Below are positions 16,315 through 26,025 of a stretch of 64,000 nt of DNA, piece by piece; the first letter of the stretch is position 1; every line of letters begins with the position of its first letter. The position numbers were made by a program, and so were the translations under genes. The stretch is from Bacteroidaceae bacterium (GTDB taxonomy: Bacteria; Bacteroidota; Bacteroidia; Bacteroidales; Bacteroidaceae). The stretch covers positions 62,001-126,000 of the forward strand of contig JAGBTN010000010.1 of NCBI GenBank assembly GCA_017631315.1, read 5' to 3'. The notes under the pieces were generated by a model. That model was given only the letters and a program-made list of their open reading frames with translations, was not told the origin of the DNA and did no database searches.

Positions 16315-19300
16315 ATGGCTACCATTCAACTCACAGAGGAAGGCTACGAGAGGACGCTGATTGAACTGTTCCAAGAGCTGGGCTACGAGTACGAGTGCGG
16401 CTACGATGTGGAGCGCGACCACCGCAATCCGTACTACGAGACTGACCTGAAAGCCGCTCTTCGTCGTCAGAATCCCATGCTGCCAGATGATGTGCTGGAG
16501 GAAGCCTTCCGTATCGTCACGCATGTGAACGAGGGCATCCTGGAGCAAAGGAACGAAACGCTGACAGACTACCTGCAGAACGGCATCGAGGTGAAGCATA
16601 ACGAAGACGGTCGCCCAAAGACGGCTCTGGTGCGACTCATCAACTACGACGACCCTCTGCAGAACCAGTTCAAGGTCTGCAACCAATGGACTGTGGTGGA
16701 GCACGAGAAGATTCGCTGCGACCTGGTGGTCTTCGTGAACGGATTGCCCCTGGTGGTGATTGAACTCAAATCGCCTACAAGGGAGGAGACAGACGAAGAG
16801 GCTGCCTATCTGCAAATCAAGCAGTATCAGCAGAAATGTCCCACCTTGTTCGTCTATAACGCTTTCTCTGTGACAAGCGACATGCTCACCTCGAAGGCTG
16901 GCACCATCACCTCGAAGGCGAATCGCTATATGGACTGGAAGAGCACAGACGGCGTGAATGTGACGAACGAAGCCATCCACTACGACACCTTCTTCCAGGG
17001 CATCTTCGAAAAGAGACGGCTCATCGACATCCTGCAGAACTTCGTCTGCTTCGACCACAAAGACGGACGAATCGCAAAGATAATGGGCGCCTACCACCAA
17101 TACTTTGCTGTGAACAAAGCCCTCAGAAACACGGATGCTGCCATTGCTGGAGACGGCAAGATAGGCGTATTCTGGCACACTCAGGGCTCAGGCAAGAGCC
17201 TCTCGATGGTCTTCTATGTGCATCAGCTCGTACAGAAGTTCCCTGAATGCACCATCGTGGTTGTGACAGACCGCAACGACCTGGACCAGCAGCTCTACGA
17301 ACAGTTTGCAGGATGCCAGAAGTTCCTTCGCCAAGAACCACAGCGTGTGGGCTTCGACCTGAACGAGAAGGGCAAACTCACCAAGACTGGTGGACGAGAA
17401 GACCTGAAGCGGAAACTGAAAGACCTCAGGACAGGCGGCATCATCTTCACCACCATCCAGAAGTTCGAGGAAGGCACAGGTCTGCTCTCGGAAAGGGAGA
17501 ACATCATCGTCATTACAGACGAGGCCCATCGTTCGCAATATGGCGACGAATACTGGGATGTGAAGGCCCAGAAGATGAAGAAAGGCTTTGCCATGCTCAT
17601 GCGCGAGGCCCTGCCCAATGCTTCCTTTATCGGCTTCACAGGCACACCCATCTCCGAACGCGACCGCGACACGAAGGAAGTCTTTGGCGAATACATCGAC
17701 ATCTACGACATGACGCAGGCTGTGGCCGATAAGGCTACAAGGCCAGTTTACTACGAGAGTCGCGTCATCAAACTGAATCTGAACAGTGAAGCCCTGAAAC
17801 GGCTGGACGAGGAGTTCGACCTCCTGAAGGACGAAGGCGCAACAGACGAACAAATCCAAAAGGCTCGCCAGGACAATAGCGGACTGAAAGAGATACTCTG
17901 TCACCCCGACACTATAGAGAGTTTCTGTAAGGACATTGTGGAGCATTACGAGCTACACCGACAGAACGAACTGACCGGCAAAGCCATGATTGTGGCCTAC
18001 AACAAGGAAGCAGCAGTCAGGATATACCGTAAGATTCTGGAACTACGACCGGACTGGACAGAGAAGATGCATGTGGTGGCAAGTGCTGCCAATCAGGACA
18101 AAGAAGAGTGGCACGATGTGATAGACGCACGAAGGAACAAGGAATATGCAGCCCTCTTCAAGGACGACAAAAGTCCCATGAAGATAGCCATCGTGGTGGA
18201 TATGTGGCTGACGGGCTTCGATGTGCCCAGCCTGGCCACCATGTATGTCTATAAGCCAATGCGCGACCATAACCTGATGCAAGCCATCGCTCGTGTGAAT
18301 CGTGTCTTCCCAGACAAGGAGGGCGGACTCATCGTTGATTATGTAGGCATCGCCCAAGCCCTGAAACAAGCTATGCACGACTATACCAGCAGAGACCGTC
18401 AGCAGTTTGGCGACCTTGACATCATGAAGACGGCTTTGGTGAAGTTCCAGGAGAAACTGGAAGTGTGTCGCGACTTGCTTCACGGCTTCGACTACGACGG
18501 TTGGTTTGATGGCTCGGATGCAGAACGCAGTCAACTGATAAAGGGAGGTGTGAACTTCATGCTGGGCGTGAAAGAACAAGACAGGAAGAAGAACTTCATC
18601 AAAGAAAGTCAGCTCCTGCATAATGCTCAGACGCTCTGCAAATCGCTTATCTCCGTAAAAGATAAGCAGGAAGTGGCTTTCATGGACGCTTTGAGAATTC
18701 TGTTGTTAAGGCTGGATGCGAAAGGCACACGAATCACTAAACACGACATCAACCAGCGCATTGCCCGTCTGCTGGAACAGAGTCTGCAAAGTCAGGGTGT
18801 GGAAGTGCTGACTCCTGGCGTAGAGTTCAATCTCTTCGACGAAAAGTTCCAAGAAGAACTTCGAAGGATGAGGGAAAAGAATCTCGCCCTGAAACTCTTG
18901 GAAGACCTGATGGTGGATCGTATTCGCAAATACGAACGCACAAACATCGTGCAAAGCCTGAAGTTCAGCGAAATGATGAACAACGCCCTTTCGAACTATC
19001 TGAAAGGCCTCCTCACCAACGAAGAAGTGATAGAAGAACTGCTCAGAATTTCAGCGGAGATAAAACGTAACGAAGAGGAGGGAGATGCACTTGGCCTGAC
19101 AGCAGAAGAGAAGGCCTTCTACGATGCCCTGTCTACACCAGAGGGCGTCAGACATGCATATACGAACGAAGAGTTCATAAATCTGACTAAAGAACTCACC
19201 GAACAACTGCGAAGGAACAGAACCATCGACTGGAATCATAAAGAATCGGCAAGAGCCAAAATGCGTGTCCTCATAAAACGCTTACTGAAGAAATACCACT

Positions 19301-19503
19301 ATCCGCCAGAAGGACAGGAACAGGCTCTGCAGACCGTTATGGAACAATGCAATAAATGGGCTGACAACGAAGAGAACTTCTACGACTCCCAAGTACCTTC
19401 TGCCGTAAATAAAACAATTGCCGTTTATTCCTTAAACGATCTTCCTCAGCCAATGGCTGCAGAAAATGATGTGAACGATTATCAGACTGTTGAAGACAAG
19501 TGA
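16315..19503 (+). CDS. hsdR: Type I restriction enzyme, endonuclease/translocase subunit
   Basis: A 1062-residue R subunit that cleaves unmodified DNA after ATP-driven translocation. The N-terminal PD-(D/E)xK nuclease core includes VVFVNGLPLVVIELKSP at about 140-156. The SF2 helicase motifs follow: Walker A HTQGSGKSLSM near 286-296, Walker B as DEAH near 402 and motif III TGTPI near 442, with FDVPSLATMYV and the Q-x-x-x-R-x-N-R segment near 660. The C-terminal helical region (about 800-1060) should contact HsdM/HsdS. It is the last gene of the R-M operon and appears intact, so the system is probably functional. Confidence 0.96.
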   Translation: MATIQLTEEGYERTLIELFQELGYEYECGYDVERDHRNPYYETDLKAALRRQNPMLPDDVLEEAFRIVTHVNEGILEQRNETLTDYLQNGIEVKHNEDGRPKTALVRLINYDDPLQNQFKVCNQWTVVEHEKIRCDLVVFVNGLPLVVIELKSPTREETDEEAAYLQIKQYQQKCPTLFVYNAFSVTSDMLTSKAGTITSKANRYMDWKSTDGVNVTNEAIHYDTFFQGIFEKRRLIDILQNFVCFDHKDGRIAKIMGAYHQYFAVNKALRNTDAAIAGDGKIGVFWHTQGSGKSLSMVFYVHQLVQKFPECTIVVVTDRNDLDQQLYEQFAGCQKFLRQEPQRVGFDLNEKGKLTKTGGREDLKRKLKDLRTGGIIFTTIQKFEEGTGLLSERENIIVITDEAHRSQYGDEYWDVKAQKMKKGFAMLMREALPNASFIGFTGTPISERDRDTKEVFGEYIDIYDMTQAVADKATRPVYYESRVIKLNLNSEALKRLDEEFDLLKDEGATDEQIQKARQDNSGLKEILCHPDTIESFCKDIVEHYELHRQNELTGKAMIVAYNKEAAVRIYRKILELRPDWTEKMHVVASAANQDKEEWHDVIDARRNKEYAALFKDDKSPMKIAIVVDMWLTGFDVPSLATMYVYKPMRDHNLMQAIARVNRVFPDKEGGLIVDYVGIAQALKQAMHDYTSRDRQQFGDLDIMKTALVKFQEKLEVCRDLLHGFDYDGWFDGSDAERSQLIKGGVNFMLGVKEQDRKKNFIKESQLLHNAQTLCKSLISVKDKQEVAFMDALRILLLRLDAKGTRITKHDINQRIARLLEQSLQSQGVEVLTPGVEFNLFDEKFQEELRRMREKNLALKLLEDLMVDRIRKYERTNIVQSLKFSEMMNNALSNYLKGLLTNEEVIEELLRISAEIKRNEEEGDALGLTAEEKAFYDALSTPEGVRHAYTNEEFINLTKELTEQLRRNRTIDWNHKESARAKMRVLIKRLLKKYHYPPEGQEQALQTVMEQCNKWADNEENFYDSQVPSAVNKTIAVYSLNDLPQPMAAENDVNDYQTVEDK

Positions 19504-19614
19504 TGTTATGATGTACTCTTATTTGCATGCAAGTTTCTCGTGCAAATAGACAATCATTATCTACACTCATAATGTATCGGATTATCAGTGTGTTAAAGAC
19601 GTTCTAAAACTAAA

Positions 19615-19702
19615 CGTGTAAAGTCGGCCAACTTCACGTGTGTAATTGGGCATTTTCACGTGTGTAGTCGGCCAACTTAACGTGTATGGTTGGCAAACAA
19701 TG
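19615..19702. repeat. 22-bp palindromic tandem repeat, array 2
   Basis: Units begin at 19615, 19637, 19659 and 19681, each exactly 22 bp apart and each starting CGTGT. Units 1 and 3 contain AGTCGGCCAACTT; unit 2 is diverged and unit 4 is degenerate at its end. It lies between the convergent hsdR and chromate transporter genes. Confidence 0.85.
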
Positions 19703-19714
19703 CCAGTCTGCTTT

Positions 19715-20296
19715 TTATAGTCCGAGAATGATGCCTGCTGTTCCGCAAAGCAGAATGATGAGGATTGCGCCGAGACGATAGACCTTTTGTGCTACAAAGG
19801 CAAAAACAAAAAGCATGATGCTCAAGCAGAAACGCCAGGGATTTTCGCTCATCGAACTGAAGTTTTCGGAATTCATCAGGAGTAGCGTGGCTGCAGCAAT
19901 CAGGCCGACAACAGCCGGACGAAGCCCTGAAAAGACATGTTCCACCGATGGGTTTGAGCGATGCTTCATGAGGAACTTGCTGATAAACAACATCAAAGCA
20001 AAACTGGGAAGCACGACTGCAAACGTGGAAAGTAAACTTCCGAGTACACCCCACGCTGGAGCATAACCGGCATTGACCATAGCAGTGTAGCCTACATACG
20101 TTGCGCTGTTGATGCCGATGGGGCCTGGCGTACTCTGACTGACAGCCACAATGTCGGTGAACTGTCCCATTGTCATCCAATGATGATGTTCCACCACTTC
20201 GCCTTGTATCATGGAAATCATGGCATAACCTCCGCCAAAGCCGAAGAGGCCAATGAGAAAGAAGGTCCAGAAGAGTTGAAACAGAAGGGTTATCAT
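19715..20296 (-). CDS. Chromate transporter, short-chain type, second subunit
   Basis: A 193-residue, five- to six-helix membrane protein of the short-chain CHR family. The family signature is in the first 50 residues (IGLFGFGGGYAMISMIQ, with the following VEHHHWMTM), and a conserved SQSTPGPIGINSATYVGY segment is at about 55-72. Paired short CHR proteins are thought to form a heteromeric anion transporter that exports chromate or a related oxyanion. It lies 42 bp after its paralogue. The C-terminus is hydrophobic. Actual substrate not deducible. Confidence 0.9.
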   Translation of the reverse strand: MITLLFQLFWTFFLIGLFGFGGGYAMISMIQGEVVEHHHWMTMGQFTDIVAVSQSTPGPIGINSATYVGYTAMVNAGYAPAWGVLGSLLSTFAVVLPSFALMLFISKFLMKHRSNPSVEHVFSGLRPAVVGLIAAATLLLMNSENFSSMSENPWRFCLSIMLFVFAFVAQKVYRLGAILIILLCGTAGIILGL

Positions 20297-20338
20297 TGAA
20301 CAGATGTGGTTATTTTATACTGTTGAAATAGGGTTGGT

Positions 20339-20881
20339 TCAATTCTGTGCAAAATCGTCTTTCAGATATTTGCCATATACATAGCCAGCTACGCCGGCAA
20401 CAAGGATAATGAAAATAGGACTCACGCCCATTATCCAGATCAGGAATGCTGCAATGACAGGAATCCACGCATTGTAGCGATTGAGTTTTGCACTCTTTGC
20501 CATACGAAACACCGGAATGGCTATAAGAGCCACAACGGCAGGACGTATTCCATGGAAAAAATGCGACACATAGGTGTTTTCTCTGAACTGCTGAAAAACA
20601 AGAGCAATAGTCAGGATGCAAAGAAAAGATGGCAAACAGGTGCTAACGGCTCCTACCATAGCCCCCTTGCCTCCATATAGTTTATTGCCTATGAAGATGC
20701 TAATGTTGACAGCAAAGATACCCGGACACGACTGCGCAACAGCAATCAGGTCGAGCAACTCTTCTCGGCTCATCCATTGCTTCTCGTCTACCACCTTTTG
20801 CTCGATGAGAGGTATCATGGCATACCCACCACCTATGGTGAACAGACCTATTTTGAAGAACGTCTTAAACAGTTCAAGCAT
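20339..20881 (-). CDS. Chromate transporter, short-chain type, first subunit
   Basis: A 180-residue paralogue of the downstream gene, with the signature IGLFTIGGGYAMIPLIEQKV at about 12-31 and AQSCPGIFAVNISIFIGNKL at about 53-72. Several transmembrane helices follow. The two genes form a conventional CHR pair rather than a broken full-length gene, because each has its own complete N-terminal signature. A strong hairpin separates this gene from purL upstream. Confidence 0.9.
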   Translation of the reverse strand: MLELFKTFFKIGLFTIGGGYAMIPLIEQKVVDEKQWMSREELLDLIAVAQSCPGIFAVNISIFIGNKLYGGKGAMVGAVSTCLPSFLCILTIALVFQQFRENTYVSHFFHGIRPAVVALIAIPVFRMAKSAKLNRYNAWIPVIAAFLIWIMGVSPIFIILVAGVAGYVYGKYLKDDFAQN

Positions 20882-20898
20882 GTCCTATAAATTGATAG

Positions 20899-20935
20899 TT
20901 TAGAAGGAAGTAAATCGTGTCTACTTCCTTCTAAA
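20899..20935 (-). terminator. Hairpin between purL and the chromate transporter pair
   Basis: A perfect 14-bp stem (TTTAGAAGGAAGTA at 20899-20912 with its complement at 20922-20935) and a 9-nt loop, just downstream of the purL stop. The T-run on the minus strand is weak, so it may be a terminator or processing stem. Confidence 0.6.
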
Positions 20936-20946
20936 AACTACCGTTA

Positions 20947-23900
20947 TTACTTCTTGTTCTCTACAATCCAGTTCTTAGCGTTGACGAATGCCTCAATCCA
21001 AGGTGTAACCTGATCTTCGGCCTTGCGCTCAGTGGGATAGTAACCGCATTGCCAGGGGAAGAACGCTCTTTCCAAGTGAGGCATCATTGCCAAGTGGCGG
21101 CCGTCGGCTGTGCAGATGCCTGCCGTTGTGAAGTCGCTGCCGTTGGGATTGGCGGGATAGCCTTCGTAGTTGTATTTGAGTACCACGTTGTAATCTTCTT
21201 CCTTGCCGGGCAAGCTGAACTTACCTTCGCCGTGAGCAACCCAAATGCCCAGTCTGCTGCCGCTGAGACTGCCAAGCAGAACACTGCGGTTCGTCTGTAC
21301 AGTAAGACCTACGAAGCCAGACTCGAACTTGTGGCTGTCGTTGTGGAGCATGCGGGCTCTGTTCTTCTCGTTGTTGCTGCCTACAAGGCCAAGTTCTACC
21401 ATCAGCTGGCAACCGTTGCAGACACCAAGTGAGAGAGTGTCGGGGCGGCTGTAGAAGCGGTCGAGGGCTTCCTTTGCCTTGGGATTATACAGGAACGCGC
21501 CTGCCCAACCCTTAGCCGAACCGAGGACGTCGCTATTGGAGAAACCGCCACAGAAGACGATGAAGTTCACTTCGTCGAGTGTCTCACGGCCGGTAATGAG
21601 GTCCGTCATCATTACGTCCTTCACATCGAAGCCGGCAAGGTAAAGCATGTAGGCCATTTCTCTTTCGCCGTTGGTACCCTTCTCACGAATGATGGCAGCA
21701 CGTACGCCGCTCTTTTCTCTGCGGTCCGGGTTCAAGCCATACTGACTGAGTTTGCCTGTAAATGACGGCAAGAAGTTCCATTCGAGTGGCTGCTGGCGGA
21801 AGTTCTCATAGCGTTCCTTTGCCTTGCCATTGAAACTCTGCTTGCAGTCGAGCAGATATGATGTCTTATACCATACATCGCGCAAGTAGTCGATGCCGAA
21901 ATGATATTGAGCACCATCCTTATCGATGAGAATATGACGTTCTTCGCATGGGCGGCCGATATTGATGTAACCTACACCAGCATCTTCCAGGAATTTCTTG
22001 ACTTCTGTTCTGTTCTTGTCTGCAACCTGAATGACAACGCCAGGATTCTCGGCAAAGAGAAGTTTCACAAGGTCGTCGCACTTCATCTTGTCGAAGTTTG
22101 CCTCTATGCCGCCTTCTGTGTTTGCGAAACACATCTCCAACAGACAGGTGATGAGACCGCCGGCAGAAATGTCGTGACCGGCAAGCACCAATCCCTTCTT
22201 TATCAATTCCTGTACAGCGTTGAATGCGTCGCGGAAGTACTCCGGATCACGTACTGTAGGCACATCGCTGCCAACCTTTCCTTGTGTTTGAGCAAAGGCT
22301 GAGCCGCCAAGACGTAACTCATCGAAAGAGAAATCAATATGATATAATGTAGAAGCACAGTTCTGAAGAACAGGGCTAACTACTTTCTTAATGTCGCTTA
22401 CTTGTCCGCCACTTGAAACAATGACTGTTCCCGGGGAGATAATCTTTGTGCCGTCGGGGTATTTCTGCGTCATAGAAAGACTATCCTTACCAGTGGGAAC
22501 ATTGATTTGAAGTGCGCAGCAGAAGTTGCTCAATGCTTCGACGGCTTGATAGAGGCGTGCATCCTCACCTTCCTGGGCACGGCATGGCCACATCCAGTTT
22601 GCACTGAGGCTGACGCTGTCGAGACCCTCTTCGAGTGGAGCCCACACGATGTTTGTCAGTGATTCTGCAACAGAAAGCACACTGCCTGCTGCGGGGTTTG
22701 CAAGAGCAGCCTGTGGCGCGTGGCCAAGAGCTGTTGCGATACCTTTTTCGCCACGATAGTCGAGGGCAACCACACCGCAGTCGCTGAGCGGCAACTGCAG
22801 TTCGCCCTGACACTGCTGGCGAGCAACCTTGCCCGTTACGGAACGGTCAACCTTGTTGGTCAGCCAGTCTTTACAAGCAACAGCCTCAAGTTGAAGTACT
22901 TTTGCGACCTTTTCGCTGAGGTTTTTCTCGTCGTAGGAAACGTTTTCGTAGGGGCGTTCTACGGTAGTGTCGCGCATAATGGTTTTAGGACTATGGCCGA
23001 ACATTTGAGCCACATCGAGGTCGAAAGGACGTTTGCCGTCTCCTTGCTGGAAAGCGAAGTGGGCATCGCCAGTTGTTTCGCCAACAACATAAAGCGAAGC
23101 GCGCTCGCGTTCTGCTATCTTGCGTACGTGTTCGATGTGCTTTTCGTCGATGAGCAGGCCCATGCGTTCCTGACTTTCGTTGGCGATGATTTCCTTTGCG
23201 GAAAGGGTGGGGTCGCCAATGGGAAGTTTTGTCATATCAATAAGTCCACCGCACTCTTCTACGAGCTCGGACAGACAGTTCACGTGGCCGGCACTTCCAT
23301 GGTCGTGGATGCTGACAACGGGATTTACTTCTTCTTCGCAAAGTGCGCGCACGAGGTTGCTGGCACGCTTCTGCATTTCCGGGTTGGCACGCTGTACGGC
23401 GTTGAGTTCGATGCCACTGGAATAACGGCCGGTCTCTACGCTTGATACGCTGCCGCCACCAAGTCCGATGCGGTAGTTGTCGCCACCTACGACTACAACT
23501 TTGTTGCCTTTCTGGGGCTCTTTCTTCAGGCAGTCGCGCTTTGTGCCGTAGCCTACGCCACCAGCCAACATAATGACTTTGTCGTAGGCGTATTGTTCGT
23601 TGCCTTCTTGGTGCTCGAATGTAAGTACGGAGCCGCAGATGAGTGGCTGGCCGAACTTGTTTCCGAAGTCTGATGCACCGTTTGAGGCCTTGATGAGAAT
23701 CTGTTCGGGAGTCTGATAGAGCCATTTGCGGACGGGAAGAATCTGTTCCCATTCGCGTTCTTCCTCTGAGCGAGGATAGCTGGTCATGTATACTGCTGTG
23801 CCTGCAATGGGCCAAGAACCTACACCGCCACCCATACGGTCGCGAATCTCACCGCCTGTGCCGGTTGAAGCACCGTTGAAGGGTTCTACGGTAGTGGGGA

Positions 23901-24654
23901 AGTTGTGTGTCTCGGCTTTTATGCTGATGACGCTCTCAATGTCTCGTACTTCGAAATAATCGCTTGTGCTGTGATCCTTCGGTGCAAACTGCTCTACGAC
24001 TGGTCCTTCTGCAAAGGCGACATTGTCTTTATAGGCGGAGATGATGTGATGGGGATTTTCTTGGGTTGTTTTCTTAATCATCTGGAAGAGTGATGACTCT
24101 TTTTCTTCTCCGTCGATGATAAATGTTCCGCCGAATATCTTGTGGCGGCAGTGTTCGCTATTGATTTGTGCGAAGCCGAACACCTCGCTGTCTGTGAGTT
24201 TTCTGCCAAGTTGGGCTTCCACACCATGCAGGTATTCTATTTCTTCGGGCGAGAGGGCAAGGCCTTCCTGCTCGTTGTATTCTTCGAGGTTTTCGATGTT
24301 GATGATGGGTTCGGGCTTACGCTCGATGGTGAAGATGTCCTGATTCAAGCCATGATAGAGGCGCTGAAGCATGGGATCGTAGTCGGCATCTTCGCTGCTT
24401 ACAGCCCAGTATTCTTCGATACGGCTAATGCCGTCGATGGCCATATTCTGTGTGATTTCCACAGCGTTGGTGCTCCAGGGTGTTATCATTTCTCGGCGAG
24501 GACCTACGAAGTAGCCAGTCAGGTTTTGTTCTTCCTCGACGGTTGCTCCGCCATAGAGCCAAATGAGTTTTTCTACCTCTTCTGCAGTAAGTGCATGATT
24601 GGTTTCCGTAGCGATAATGCTCTGCTGCGGAGTCTTGAAGAAAGTTATCATCAT
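20947..24654 (-). CDS. purL: Phosphoribosylformylglycinamidine synthase
   Basis: The large single-chain FGAM synthase (1235 residues) makes FGAM from FGAR, glutamine and ATP in purine synthesis. The N-terminal PurS-like and linker regions are followed by two ATP-grasp-like AIR-synthase repeats; the substrate segment AETHNFPTTVEPFNGASTGT is near 255-275. The C-terminal class I glutaminase has its Cys in LGVCNGCQLMVELG at about 1090 and its His in WVAHGEGKF. Two ATG codons (24654 and 24651) are possible. A TAACTTTG -7 box lies at 24685-24692. Monocistronic. Confidence 0.96.
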   Translation of the reverse strand: MMITFFKTPQQSIIATETNHALTAEEVEKLIWLYGGATVEEEQNLTGYFVGPRREMITPWSTNAVEITQNMAIDGISRIEEYWAVSSEDADYDPMLQRLYHGLNQDIFTIERKPEPIINIENLEEYNEQEGLALSPEEIEYLHGVEAQLGRKLTDSEVFGFAQINSEHCRHKIFGGTFIIDGEEKESSLFQMIKKTTQENPHHIISAYKDNVAFAEGPVVEQFAPKDHSTSDYFEVRDIESVISIKAETHNFPTTVEPFNGASTGTGGEIRDRMGGGVGSWPIAGTAVYMTSYPRSEEEREWEQILPVRKWLYQTPEQILIKASNGASDFGNKFGQPLICGSVLTFEHQEGNEQYAYDKVIMLAGGVGYGTKRDCLKKEPQKGNKVVVVGGDNYRIGLGGGSVSSVETGRYSSGIELNAVQRANPEMQKRASNLVRALCEEEVNPVVSIHDHGSAGHVNCLSELVEECGGLIDMTKLPIGDPTLSAKEIIANESQERMGLLIDEKHIEHVRKIAERERASLYVVGETTGDAHFAFQQGDGKRPFDLDVAQMFGHSPKTIMRDTTVERPYENVSYDEKNLSEKVAKVLQLEAVACKDWLTNKVDRSVTGKVARQQCQGELQLPLSDCGVVALDYRGEKGIATALGHAPQAALANPAAGSVLSVAESLTNIVWAPLEEGLDSVSLSANWMWPCRAQEGEDARLYQAVEALSNFCCALQINVPTGKDSLSMTQKYPDGTKIISPGTVIVSSGGQVSDIKKVVSPVLQNCASTLYHIDFSFDELRLGGSAFAQTQGKVGSDVPTVRDPEYFRDAFNAVQELIKKGLVLAGHDISAGGLITCLLEMCFANTEGGIEANFDKMKCDDLVKLLFAENPGVVIQVADKNRTEVKKFLEDAGVGYINIGRPCEERHILIDKDGAQYHFGIDYLRDVWYKTSYLLDCKQSFNGKAKERYENFRQQPLEWNFLPSFTGKLSQYGLNPDRREKSGVRAAIIREKGTNGEREMAYMLYLAGFDVKDVMMTDLITGRETLDEVNFIVFCGGFSNSDVLGSAKGWAGAFLYNPKAKEALDRFYSRPDTLSLGVCNGCQLMVELGLVGSNNEKNRARMLHNDSHKFESGFVGLTVQTNRSVLLGSLSGSRLGIWVAHGEGKFSLPGKEEDYNVVLKYNYEGYPANPNGSDFTTAGICTADGRHLAMMPHLERAFFPWQCGYYPTERKAEDQVTPWIEAFVNAKNWIVENKK

Positions 24655-24684
24655 TCTTTTAGATTGTTAGGTTTCTTTTGCGTG

Positions 24685-24692
24685 CAAAGTTA
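24685..24692 (-). promoter_or_regulatory. -7 box of purL
   Basis: TAACTTTG on the minus strand fits TAnnTTTG, about 30 bp before the start codon. No PurR site or purine riboswitch was recognised in the short leader. Confidence 0.6.
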
Positions 24693-24763
24693 CAACATTC
24701 TTTCGATATCTCCAATTTTCCTTCTCCAATTTTTAGTAGATTGTCAGTGACCACGCTGTATCG

Positions 24764-24809
24764 CTATAAAAATAATGGTTAACCGTTTCGGGCGAAATGG
24801 TTAACCATT
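24764..24809 (-). terminator. Terminator hairpin after the secreted hydrolase gene
   Basis: The inverted repeat 24774-24809 has two 17-nt arms with a single G/A difference (a G-U pair in one orientation) around a 2-nt centre; each arm contains GGTTAACC. On the minus strand it is followed by ATTATTTTTAT, which fits an intrinsic terminator 45 bp after the stop codon. The double GGTTAACC could also bind a protein. Confidence 0.7.
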
Positions 24810-24853
24810 ATGTTGAGAAATGTTAAGCATTATTTATGATGTGACGTGCCTTG

Positions 24854-25951
24854 TTAGCGTACTTCTATGCGGTATGGAGTTGCAAAGCGGTAATCCTCAC
24901 GCAGATACAGGCTGTTGCGATATACTTCGGCGCTGGGTTTGATGCGACCTTTGAAGACCTTTTTTCCACGCAGTTTTACAATGACATGCTTTGAGATGTC
25001 GAGCAGTTCGTTGCTCAAATATAGTGTCAACGAAGAGTAGTCCATTCGGGAAATGTTGATTGTGTTGCCCTTTACTGTTACATCCACACGTTTTCCGCGG
25101 CTCAGCTCCTCGCGAGGTGCTTCCAGCCAGTAGAACGTAGGCCGAAAGACGGCTTCCTGTTGCCAGATTATGTGCTTGGGCCAAGTCTGACGCTTGTATT
25201 GTGCCATCCAGGGTAGGGCGGCAGCATCTTCACGATCCATCCAATGTCCTTTGCCTTCGAGTATGTGTGTCTCGTGAATATATCCGTCCGGATGTGCGCC
25301 TTGCAGAGAGTCCATTACAAGGCCACGCTCTTTGTTGAGGTGGTTTCGGTCGTAGGCAGTATCGTTCGCTCCACACCATATCATATAAGGAGTATTCAGT
25401 AAATTCTCCTGCTTCACGTCGCCCGGATGACCCGCCATCATGCTGGCAGCAGCCCAGTGGTCTGCCATTCGTGGTGCCATTCGCCACACACCATCGCCAC
25501 CAGCCGAATAACCAAGCAGATAGACCTTGTCGGGATTGACATCATAGTGTGCAATCATTGTTCGAATGAGTACCCGATACATGCTGTCAATGGGTTGCTG
25601 ACACCACATGTCCCAAGCCTCAAGCGGCGAACGTGGTGCAACATAAACACCTTCCGTTGGGCGGTAAAGTCGCATCTGGTTGCGCCATTGTTGGTCGTTG
25701 ACTTCAGGCGTGGTTCCGCCACCTCCATGCAGACTTATCCAAAGACTACGCCCTTCTGCAGGTTTTTCGCCATAAACCGTCCACCAGAGTTTCATGCTGT
25801 CTCCGTCCTGGCGTATGATGCTGTCGCGTAAAACTTCTGCCGTTGCTGTACGTAAAGAGTCGAGCCAATGTTGCTTTATCTTTTCGTAGTCCTGTGCATA
25901 TAAGGTTGTCGAAAGAAATAAAAGCAGAATAAACCCAATACGATGTCTCAT
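24854..25951 (-). CDS. Secreted alpha/beta hydrolase (esterase/depolymerase-like)
   Basis: A 365-residue exported protein (signal peptide MRHRIGFILLLFLSTTLYAQ). The alpha/beta hydrolase core spans about 75-265: the oxyanion stretch ISLHGGGG, the nucleophile elbow GYSAGGDGVW near 150, and a candidate catalytic His in GKGHWMDRED near 242. The layout resembles polyhydroxybutyrate-depolymerase-like or acetylxylan-esterase-like serine hydrolases. The C-terminal about 95 residues are beta-rich and add a small accessory domain. The substrate is unknown; a carbohydrate ester is a guess. It stands alone, ended by a strong hairpin. Confidence 0.75.
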   Translation of the reverse strand: MRHRIGFILLLFLSTTLYAQDYEKIKQHWLDSLRTATAEVLRDSIIRQDGDSMKLWWTVYGEKPAEGRSLWISLHGGGGTTPEVNDQQWRNQMRLYRPTEGVYVAPRSPLEAWDMWCQQPIDSMYRVLIRTMIAHYDVNPDKVYLLGYSAGGDGVWRMAPRMADHWAAASMMAGHPGDVKQENLLNTPYMIWCGANDTAYDRNHLNKERGLVMDSLQGAHPDGYIHETHILEGKGHWMDREDAAALPWMAQYKRQTWPKHIIWQQEAVFRPTFYWLEAPREELSRGKRVDVTVKGNTINISRMDYSSLTLYLSNELLDISKHVIVKLRGKKVFKGRIKPSAEVYRNSLYLREDYRFATPYRIEVR

Positions 25952-26025
25952 ATTATATATTATATTATAATGTGTAAAAGCCCCAAATACGACTTGTTGC
26001 TTGATTCCTAATCCCTCAAATAAAA

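Noticed and set aside
19715-20881. Chromate transporter as one gene broken by a frameshift
   Set aside because: Each half has its own start, signal-like N-terminal family motif and stop, as in the normal paired short-chain CHR arrangement.
23237-23815. An arginine-rich 192-residue protein inside purL
   Set aside because: Its composition reflects an alternate frame of the purL coding sequence and it lies wholly within conserved PurL motifs.
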